A stretch of DNA of 64,000 nucleotides from assembly GCA_002416285.1 (NCBI GenBank), contig DICM01000030.1, positions 928 to 64,927 on the forward strand. Direction: 5' to 3'. The stretch comes from Caryophanales bacterium UBA5026. Its GTDB lineage: Bacteria; Bacillota_I; Bacilli_A; RF39; UBA660. A program made the translations under genes and the position numbers. Within the stretch, counting starts at the first letter, position 1. Each line of letters starts with the position of its first letter. Below, in pieces: positions 56,745-64,000 of this stretch. A model generated the notes under the pieces. It was not told the origin of the DNA. It worked only from the letters and a program-made list of their open reading frames with translations, and made no database searches.

Positions 56745-56769
56745 AAAAGAATCCTATTCGGATTCTTTT
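56745..56769. terminator. Bidirectional terminator between converging genes
   Basis: AAAAGAATCC and GGATTCTTTT form a ten-base stem with a five-base loop, T residues on both outward sides. Serves the gene at 56192 and the cohesin-like gene. Confidence 0.85.
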
Positions 56770-58085
56770 TCTATATCTTCTTTTTCTCGTGATGGTTTCA
56801 CTTTCGGTTTTTTATGTTTTAACAATTTTGTTGTTAAGACGATAGTTGACCCTAAAAATAGAATAGTTGTTGTTGCAAGTACAATGATGATCTTTAATGA
56901 TGGATCATCTTGTTTTTTTTCTTCTCGGTAAATTTGAAGTGTATTCTCTTCTTCATCATAGTTATAAAAATTACTTTTTCCAGTTTCTACATTCATTCCA
57001 TAAAGTAATGTTTTTTCCGTCTTATCATTAAAGTAGACTGTAACCTCATTTTCTCCAATTTTCATCGTTTTTTTGATAAAACCAATCGGAATAGCATTTG
57101 GTTCTTCTCCTAACAAAATTACTCGATTAAAAGTTATTTCGGTATATTTTAGATAGGTACTACTTCCATCATAACGATAAAGAGAAACTGCTCCAGTCTC
57201 ATCCTTTAAGCCAACTAAGGTAAGTCCAGTAATAGAATTGGTAAAGGCAGGAACATCTTCATTGTTAATTTTAATTGTTGTCTCAGTATAGTTGTTTGGA
57301 GCTTGTAAATCACTCTTTTTTCGGACCACTGTCAGTTTCTGGTCATCTACAGTAACTTCAATTGGATTATACTCTTTTACCGTTGCATTAATTACATAAG
57401 TTCGAACATTTCCATTTTGAGCTGTTACTTTAATTTCAATACGATTAGCACCTTCACTAAGTCCTATCTCCCCTGTTCCAGTTACACTGGCTGTTGAATC
57501 TTCCACACTAGCTCCAATCGTAATGTTTGGAGTCTCTGGTTCAAGTTCTAAACTGTATTCAAGCGTATCTCGATTAAATGCTGGCGTTAATTCATGTCCG
57601 TCAACTGTTAGAGAAGAAAGATAATTATTTTTGCTATAGCTTGCTTCAATATCCGCTTGTGTTAGTATATTAATACTAGCCGATCCTTTTGATACCCCAA
57701 TTGGTGATTCTGTATTCCAATCATATATACTAGCAGAGCTAATAGAAACTGAGCCCGTTCCTTTTGCAAGTGCTTTAAACTTAAATGTATAGCTTACGTT
57801 TTTTTTGCTTCCATCTCCTGCACCAATCATTGTTTGACCTTCAGCAGTACTACTTAAGAATTGTAGCTTTGAACTATCATATACTAAAGTTGCTTGCCAA
57901 GAACCAAGAGCATCTGTCGATGAAACCGTAACAGTTGCTGTTACTGTAGAGCCGACAACTGCACTACTACTTGATAATTTGACACTGACACTTCCACTCG
58001 CTGCTTTAAGAGGTTGCATTCCTGCAAAAAATAACCCTATCAAGAAAAGAAACACAAAAATTTGCTTAAACCACTTTTTATTCAT
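56754..58085 (-). CDS. Membrane-anchored cohesin-like surface protein
   Basis: A 443-residue secreted, C-terminally anchored protein. It has a signal peptide (about 1-28). Residues about 30-140 form a cohesin-type beta sandwich (SVSVKLSSSSAVVGSTVTAT, then WQATLVYDSSKLQFLSS and an Ala/Gly/Ser-rich last strand). A cadherin-like beta domain follows (NYLSSLTVDGHELTPAF to YVINATVKEY), then a beta-rich region, a transmembrane helix (about 395-418) and a basic/acidic cytoplasmic tail. Cohesins bind dockerins in cellulosomes. The gene upstream, 12 bases away, encodes a dockerin protein, so the two probably form a complex on the cell surface (inference). Confidence 0.78.
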   Translation of the reverse strand: MNKKWFKQIFVFLFLIGLFFAGMQPLKAASGSVSVKLSSSSAVVGSTVTATVTVSSTDALGSWQATLVYDSSKLQFLSSTAEGQTMIGAGDGSKKNVSYTFKFKALAKGTGSVSISSASIYDWNTESPIGVSKGSASINILTQADIEASYSKNNYLSSLTVDGHELTPAFNRDTLEYSLELEPETPNITIGASVEDSTASVTGTGEIGLSEGANRIEIKVTAQNGNVRTYVINATVKEYNPIEVTVDDQKLTVVRKKSDLQAPNNYTETTIKINNEDVPAFTNSITGLTLVGLKDETGAVSLYRYDGSSTYLKYTEITFNRVILLGEEPNAIPIGFIKKTMKIGENEVTVYFNDKTEKTLLYGMNVETGKSNFYNYDEEENTLQIYREEKKQDDPSLKIIIVLATTTILFLGSTIVLTTKLLKHKKPKVKPSREKEDIEKESE

Positions 58086-58097
58086 AATTAACCTCCA

Positions 58098-60071
58098 TTA
58101 CTGTTGTATTTGATCTACTCCTAAAATTGTTTTTTGAATACGAATTAAATCAGCTGGATCAACCGTTCCATTACGATTCGCATCTGCAGCTTTCATATAA
58201 ACTTCTGCATAAGTTGTTCCTAAGAGAATTTTTTGAACACGTAATAAATCAGCTAAGCCAATCGTTCCATCACCTGTTGCATCTCCAGCAATAATAAATT
58301 GATAAGTCTTTGTTTCACCATTGCTTGTAAGAACTAATTTTTGCCCTGTTGCGATTGTTTTATTTGTTATTTCATTATTATTGACATCTTGAAATTTAAC
58401 ACTGACAAATCCGTTGATGTTTCTTACTTTTTCTGCAATATTATCAGTGGAAGTTCCAAGCCCGATCCCACTCATATAAGAATCGTTGATACGATATCCT
58501 AAACTATTTACAACATCATCAACACTAATTGGAACATCATTTAGTTTTTCAAAATTAATTTTGTAATTTCTAATTGAACCATTTTGTGCTTTTACCTCGA
58601 CAGTCACTGTTTGTTTTACCGATGTTAAATTAATCTTTCCAAATCCACTCACTGTGGCTTTACTATTTACTGCACTTCCACCGATTACCACATCGCCAGT
58701 AGAAGCTGATACTTTCATTGTATATTCGTTTTGATCCATATTGAATTGATCAATTAGTTTTCCATTTACCGTTAGTGAACTTAAATAATTATTTGGATTA
58801 CCAGTATTTGGTAATGTCGTTACTTCAGGCATGTTCGCATATATAGGAACTGAGAATGTTAAATTCGCACTAATTCCCTCATACGTTTTTGCTAAAGACT
58901 CTGCTTCTGATTTTGGAGCTTGCACATTGGTCATATATTGATGGCTATAAAGATCTCCTACCATATCCCATTTTTGTAAATATAATGTATTTTGCCCAAC
59001 ATTAATATATCCACTACCAATAAAATTAGCTCCGCCTATAATTGATTTGTAGCGAGTATCCCAACCTTTGTTTTTCGCATAAATTAATCCATTCTCAATA
59101 GCACCTCTTCCATCAGAAGAATAGGCCCCAATATTAAAGAAATTATAATAACCTTCATATCCAGAGACAGTTCCTGTAACACTTCCACTACAACTAGAAC
59201 TTCCATTTACTTCTTGCCTTGAACGAGCAGCTAGTAAGTAAGGACTCACTCCAGAAGCTTGTGCTGCTTCATAAAAATCTTGTGCATATGTTCTAGTAAC
59301 ACCGTTTTCATTATAGTTTCCACTCAAACAGCTTCCATTAAGAATACTTTGAACGCCATCTAACGTGTATGAACTACTGTTTCCAAGAGTTACAAACATA
59401 AATACTAATGGGTCGTTCAAGAAGTTTCTAGGATCGAGATAATAGGCAACAGTTTCTGCATTTGCTGCATACCAACCCTTACCGTCAAAATTATCTTTGA
59501 ATGTATCAGTGTAATGATCATAAGAAGCCTCTGCTGTCGATAGCCACCCTGGCGTAAAACTATTGATTAAACTCTTCCCAACAATTGATTCATTTTGAAC
59601 GGCTTTGTAAAAATCTAAATATTGATCGCCTTCTTTTACAAAATAAGGTTCAAAATCCCAGTTTGAATGAGCTTCTTTTAAAGCATTTAATGATGGCCAG
59701 TAACTTTCTGGAAATTTCAATTCTTTCCATAGATCATTATATTTGGTTGATGCTTCAAAGCTAATTGCATCTCCACATACATATCCTCGATAAGCCATAT
59801 ATTCAACATAGTAATAGGAAGTCTGACATTTCGCATTCGTAGAGACTACTGGTACTACAGAATCAACAATTGTAACACGATCTCCGGCAGTTAAATAGCC
59901 TGCTGGAACATAAGTCCATGTCCCTCCTTCATTCGGTTGCGTTCTAAATGTAGAGGTTCCTTTCATAATATATGACTGTCCTGCTCTCACTAGATCAAAA
60001 GCAGAGAAAAAAATTAAGCAAAAAAAATACAAAAATCCGCATAATTTAACAATCTGTTTTATTTTTTTCAT
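58098..60071 (-). CDS. Secreted glucosaminidase with SH3-like, cadherin-like and dockerin domains
   Basis: A 657-residue secreted protein. The signal peptide (1-30) is followed by an SH3b-like region (about 35-105) and a glucosaminidase-type domain (about 115-390) with AETVAYYLDPRNFLNDPLVF and LLAARSRQEV, where the Glu is the probable catalytic residue. A cadherin-like beta domain follows (NYLSSLTVNGKLIDQFNMDQ), and the C-terminus has two dockerin repeats, GDATGDGTIGLADLLRVQKI and ADANRNGTVDPADLIRIQKT, each with calcium-loop Asp/Asn positions. It should cut glycan strands of peptidoglycan. The dockerin implies non-covalent docking to the neighbouring cohesin protein. Confidence 0.82.
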   Translation of the reverse strand: MKKIKQIVKLCGFLYFFCLIFFSAFDLVRAGQSYIMKGTSTFRTQPNEGGTWTYVPAGYLTAGDRVTIVDSVVPVVSTNAKCQTSYYYVEYMAYRGYVCGDAISFEASTKYNDLWKELKFPESYWPSLNALKEAHSNWDFEPYFVKEGDQYLDFYKAVQNESIVGKSLINSFTPGWLSTAEASYDHYTDTFKDNFDGKGWYAANAETVAYYLDPRNFLNDPLVFMFVTLGNSSSYTLDGVQSILNGSCLSGNYNENGVTRTYAQDFYEAAQASGVSPYLLAARSRQEVNGSSSCSGSVTGTVSGYEGYYNFFNIGAYSSDGRGAIENGLIYAKNKGWDTRYKSIIGGANFIGSGYINVGQNTLYLQKWDMVGDLYSHQYMTNVQAPKSEAESLAKTYEGISANLTFSVPIYANMPEVTTLPNTGNPNNYLSSLTVNGKLIDQFNMDQNEYTMKVSASTGDVVIGGSAVNSKATVSGFGKINLTSVKQTVTVEVKAQNGSIRNYKINFEKLNDVPISVDDVVNSLGYRINDSYMSGIGLGTSTDNIAEKVRNINGFVSVKFQDVNNNEITNKTIATGQKLVLTSNGETKTYQFIIAGDATGDGTIGLADLLRVQKILLGTTYAEVYMKAADANRNGTVDPADLIRIQKTILGVDQIQQ

Positions 60072-60104
60072 ATTATCACCTAACTTCTACGTTACTCTAA
60101 CGAT

Positions 60105-60133
60105 ATTATAGCAAATTTCGACATTTTTGTATA
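60105..60133 (-). promoter_or_regulatory. Promoter of the dockerin/cohesin gene pair
   Basis: On the minus strand TATACA (60128-60133), 17 bases, TATAAT (60105-60110), about 35 bases before the start codon, which lies in GGTGATAATATG. Confidence 0.65.
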
Positions 60134-60153
60134 GGTTTTTACAGCCTGTTGAC

Positions 60154-60187
60154 AAAAAAAAGGAAAACCGTAGCACTACGATTTTCC
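60154..60187 (-). terminator. Orphan terminator-like hairpin upstream of the dockerin gene promoter
   Basis: GGAAAA-CGTAG and CTACG-TTTTCC (60162-60187, one mismatch) followed on the minus strand by eight T residues. No gene lies immediately upstream on that strand. Confidence 0.65.
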
Positions 60188-60279
60188 AATGTATTATTTC
60201 TAATACAATATAATATATGCAGGTGTTTATAAATGCATACATTTTTAATAAAAATCTATCATATTCTATGTTAGAATAT

Positions 60280-60308
60280 TTGCGTAATTGTCCTAGACAT
60301 GCTACAAT
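60280..60308 (+). promoter_or_regulatory. Promoter of pgsA
   Basis: TTGCGT (60280-60285), 17 bases, TACAAT (60303-60308), 24 bases before ATG 60332. The palindrome ATATTCTA...TAGAATAT lies just upstream. Confidence 0.6.
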
Positions 60309-60331
60309 ATTATTATTCAAGGAGGATCCCT

Positions 60332-60979
60332 ATGAAAGAAAAAAAATCATATAAAGAAGTAATTCCAAATATTCTTACTGCGTCGCGAATCATATTTACA
60401 CCTATTATTATTGCATTAGGATTTTTTAAATATATGAATTTAGTGATTTTATTAGTAATAATTGCCGCACTAACTGATCTATTCGATGGTTATCTAGCTA
60501 GAAAATGGAACGTTGTTTCTTTAAAAGGTGCGAAATTAGATGCCGTTGCCGATAAAGTATTTGTGATTGGATTAATTGCTGCGTTATGTAGAAATTACCC
60601 TGTATTATTAATTCCATTTATATTAGAAATTATTATTGGTCTTTCAAATTTATTTTATCATTATAAAAAAAATATTACAAAATCTTTATTGATTGGAAAA
60701 ATTAAAACATGCTTTTTATTTACAACTGTTATATTAGCATTTATTGTTAGTTATCATAATAGTGCATCATCAGCATTTCATGGTTTTTTGATGGTTACTA
60801 TCAACTTGCAAGTTCTAAGTATATTTGCTTACCTTGCCTTCTACTTTGATTATGAAGAACCTGAAGAATCATCTCTAACAATTTTAAATACTACAATTGA
60901 TGAAGAGGTTGAGCCGACAATTTTACTTGATGATTTACAAGATTTTATAGAAGAATTAGACATAGAGCACTTAGAATAG
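60332..60979 (+). CDS. pgsA: CDP-diacylglycerol--glycerol-3-phosphate 3-phosphatidyltransferase
   Basis: An integral membrane enzyme of phosphatidylglycerol synthesis, 215 residues. The CDP-alcohol phosphotransferase motif DG(X)2AR(X)8G(X)3D(X)3D is complete in DGYLARKWNVVSLKGAKLDA and the next residues (VADK). Several hydrophobic segments surround it. The C-terminus has an extra acidic tail (EEPEESSLTILNTT to EELDIEHLE) not usual for PgsA. ATG 60332 follows AGGAGG; an upstream frame start lies inside the promoter. Confidence 0.9.
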   Translation: MKEKKSYKEVIPNILTASRIIFTPIIIALGFFKYMNLVILLVIIAALTDLFDGYLARKWNVVSLKGAKLDAVADKVFVIGLIAALCRNYPVLLIPFILEIIIGLSNLFYHYKKNITKSLLIGKIKTCFLFTTVILAFIVSYHNSASSAFHGFLMVTINLQVLSIFAYLAFYFDYEEPEESSLTILNTTIDEEVEPTILLDDLQDFIEELDIEHLE

Positions 60980-60990
60980 GTGCTTTTTTT
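60966..60990 (+). terminator. Terminator of pgsA
   Basis: AGCAC and GTGCT with a nine-base loop followed by seven T residues, overlapping the end of pgsA. Confidence 0.75.
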
Positions 60991-61032
60991 ATGAATATAG
61001 AGCAAATTATCTATCCAACAAATTCACTTCCT

Positions 61033-61041
61033 CATATGATA
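61033..61041 (+). promoter_or_regulatory. Possible sporulation-type -10 before the collagen-like gene
   Basis: CATATGATA fits the CATANNNTA -10 of mother-cell sigma factors, 19 bases before the start codon. No clear -35 was identified. Confidence 0.3.
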
Positions 61042-61060
61042 TAACTGAAGGAGGGATTAA

Positions 61061-62488
<1,428 letters not shown>

Positions 62489-62499
62489 GTATTAACGAA

Positions 62500-62522
62500 A
62501 AGTAAACCTATAAGGTTTACTT
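62500..62522 (+). terminator. Hairpin after the collagen-like gene
   Basis: AAGTAAACCT and AGGTTTACTT form a perfect ten-base stem with a three-base loop, 11 bases after the stop codon. It has no strong T run. Confidence 0.6.
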
Positions 62523-62531
62523 CAGACTGTT

Positions 62532-62568
62532 GACAAATAGGTTCAAAATGACTTATTTGTCTTTTTTT
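62532..62568 (+). terminator. Terminator downstream of the collagen-like gene
   Basis: GACAAATA (62532-62539) pairs with TATTTGTC (62554-62561), followed by seven T residues. It may also mark the edge of the insertion element. Confidence 0.7.
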
Positions 62569-62583
62569 ATGAAAAGTCAGATA

Positions 62584-62612
62584 AAATAAAGGTAACTTCT
62601 ATTAGGCTACCT
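62584..62612 (-). terminator. Terminator of the transposase gene
   Basis: On the minus strand AGGTAGC and GTTACCT (one G-T pair) enclose nine bases and are followed by TTATTTT. Confidence 0.6.
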
Positions 62613-62615
62613 ACA

Positions 62616-64000
62616 CTAGGCATAATGATGTAAGGCAAATTTTTTCAGATTCATGCACGCATAAAGCAGAGTCAACTCTCGATGGACTCTTTGTTTTGTT
62701 CTAAAGTATGTACTTCTTAATCCGTACTTCATTTTTCCATCTGCAAAGACTCTTTCTATATGGCATGGTCTTTGCTTATATACTTCTTTTACTTCATCAT
62801 GATGTCTATAATCAATTACCATTTCTTTATATCCTTCCCATACATGTCTTAAGATTTGTTTATATTTGCTCTTTGTACATTTGTTTTTATATTGACATTT
62901 TGAACAATCATGTTCATATGCTTTATAAATAATATAACCATTTTTATCGATTCGACCTGTAGGTATTAAATCTTTCTCATTTGGACATATGTAAATATTA
63001 TTATATTCATCATAAGTGAATTCGTATTTTTTTATGTAATCTTTTCTATATCCTTTCCTTGTATAAGGAAAAGCTGGTATCATTTCTAAATCTATTAAAG
63101 TTTTACAAATATGAGGTGTGATGTAAGCTGCATCTCCTACAAAATAATTTATATTAGATATATCAAAGTGATTAGTTAAATTTTCAAATGATTGATAAAA
63201 AGATACTGAGTCATGGACATTGCTTCCGTTTGTATCTACTGTTAATACATAATTATTATTTTCACAAATAACACTGGTATTATATCCAAACATCTTTTCT
63301 TTATCACTTTTATATAACATTCCTGCATCTTTATCTACATCACTTACGATAATTGCTTTTTCGCCAATTACTTCTTCAGTATTTACTTCTTCATTACATC
63401 TTACAATTTTTTCTACTTCTTCTAAATATTCTTCATCTGTTAAATCTTCTTCTTGTAACCCCTTTAAGGCTATTTCTAAATCTAATTCCTTTTGATACTT
63501 TTTAGCTTCAACACTAACTAATTCTTTATGATTTTTCTTTTTATTGGCATAAGCTTTTGTATGGGTTGAATCAATATAAACAGCAGTCATATCTAAACAA
63601 TTCCAATTTATTAATAAATCTATTACTTTATCAAATACTGTTTGAAGTAAATCATGTTCTAGCTTACAAAACTTTTTTTTATAATTCTGTGAATATGTAG
63701 AATGATTTGGTACCTCTTCACATAAATTATACCCAATAAACCATCTATATAAATTATTATATTTTAAATTTTCATATGTTTTTCTCAAACTATCTTCATG
63801 AAAAAGGAACTTTAATATATGAATTTTTATCAAAACTACAGGGTCGATACTTCTTCTGCCAACCCTAGAATATAGTTTTTCTACCTCTTCATATATAAAG
63901 TTCCAATCAAAATGTTGTTCTATGACTCTTAAAAAATGATCACTTGGAATCATATCTTCTAAATTTACTATTTCACTTGCATATTGTCTATTTTCTCTTT
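62616..64000 (-). CDS. IS1182-type transposase, cut by the window edge
   Basis: An insertion-sequence transposase. The frame stays open past the first ATG (63953) to the window edge, reading ASEIVNLEDMIPSDHFLRV, so the true start lies outside. The N-terminal part matches the DUF772-type region (SRVGRRSIDPVVLIKIHILK, then NHSTYSQ); DDE-type residues appear in VYIDSTHTKAYANK, FVGDAAYITP and HIERVFADGKMKYGLR, and a CxxC pair pattern (CSKCQYKNKC) lies before the last. All catalytic positions look intact, so the copy may be active. The inverted repeats cannot be defined because the left part of the element is missing. Confidence 0.88.
   Translation of the reverse strand, partial: RENRQYASEIVNLEDMIPSDHFLRVIEQHFDWNFIYEEVEKLYSRVGRRSIDPVVLIKIHILKFLFHEDSLRKTYENLKYNNLYRWFIGYNLCEEVPNHSTYSQNYKKKFCKLEHDLLQTVFDKVIDLLINWNCLDMTAVYIDSTHTKAYANKKKNHKELVSVEAKKYQKELDLEIALKGLQEEDLTDEEYLEEVEKIVRCNEEVNTEEVIGEKAIIVSDVDKDAGMLYKSDKEKMFGYNTSVICENNNYVLTVDTNGSNVHDSVSFYQSFENLTNHFDISNINYFVGDAAYITPHICKTLIDLEMIPAFPYTRKGYRKDYIKKYEFTYDEYNNIYICPNEKDLIPTGRIDKNGYIIYKAYEHDCSKCQYKNKCTKSKYKQILRHVWEGYKEMVIDYRHHDEVKEVYKQRPCHIERVFADGKMKYGLRSTYFRTKQRVHRELTLLYACMNLKKFALHHYA
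62616..64000. mobile_element. IS1182-family insertion sequence (partial)
   Basis: The element is recognised from its transposase. One end probably lies between the BclB gene stop (62488) and the transposase stop (62616), where hairpins cluster; the other is beyond position 64000. Confidence 0.65.

Noticed and set aside
60087..60320. Minus-strand 77-residue frame between the dockerin gene and pgsA
   Set aside because: It covers both promoters and the orphan terminator, lacks a ribosome site and has no protein-like pattern.

Overview
The window is AT-rich, densely packed DNA from a low-GC Gram-positive bacterium. The gene content (MurC/MurB/MurG, DivIB-FtsA-FtsZ, HrcA/CIRCE heat-shock control, LexA with Bacillus-type SOS boxes, RNase J, SpoIIP, a BclB-type collagen-like surface protein) points to class Bacilli in the broad sense, probably a gut lineage related to Erysipelotrichales and descended from, or still, endospore formers. 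Most genes lie on the minus strand. No tRNA, rRNA or CRISPR array was seen.

Layout. 1-2.5 kb: a MazG-like pyrophosphohydrolase, a membrane-anchored protein and murC. 2.5-7.9 kb: a compact Tad/Flp pilus operon (flp, TadE-like, TadG-like, TadZ, TadA, TadB with an unusual Ig-like N-terminal region, TadC), with a DUF192 gene on the other strand. 8.2-11 kb: tsf and rpsB (S2 with a long tail ending in a Rho-N/SAP-like domain), then tdk. 11-14.8 kb: a glutamine-amidotransferase-like hydrolase, a serine beta-lactamase-like protein and an ABC exporter. 15-24.3 kb: an RNase J paralogue with a degenerate active site, zinc-ribbon membrane proteins, mutL, a tandem HAD-like protein and miaB. 24.3-33.1 kb: the CIRCE-controlled chaperone operon hrcA-grpE-dnaK-pepF-pepF-dnaJ plus two very small genes. 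33.2-37.9 kb: a prepilin-like protein with an FGE/SUMF1-like tail, transketolase, and a divergent SOS locus (lexA and a 55-residue membrane protein sharing two LexA boxes). 37.9-43.9 kb: a lipoprotein, queH, a UPF0316 protein, a glycerophosphodiesterase, a thymidylate-kinase-like gene with its own LexA-box promoter, an HD protein and hemW. 44-50.4 kb: a SpoIIID-like regulator, a decayed gene of the same type, lepA, a YqxA-like protein and spoIIP, an order close to spoIIP-yqxA-lepA-hemW-hrcA-grpE-dnaK-dnaJ of Bacillus subtilis. 50.7-55.9 kb: ftsZ-ftsA and divIB-murB-murG. 56-60 kb: a coiled-coil membrane protein, then two adjacent secreted proteins. One is a membrane-anchored cohesin-like protein; the other is a glucosaminidase with an SH3-like region and a C-terminal dockerin. 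60.3-64 kb: pgsA, the collagen-like BclB-type protein and an IS1182-type transposase that runs off the right edge.

The most interesting candidates are: (1) the cohesin/dockerin gene pair, which suggests a cellulosome-style device that holds a peptidoglycan hydrolase at the cell membrane; (2) the 55-residue SOS-controlled membrane protein divergent from lexA, a candidate minimal division inhibitor in the position of YneA/SosA; and (3) a second LexA box, placed identically between -35 and -10, in front of the thymidylate-kinase-like gene. Functional calls rest on motif recognition by eye; no database search was run.
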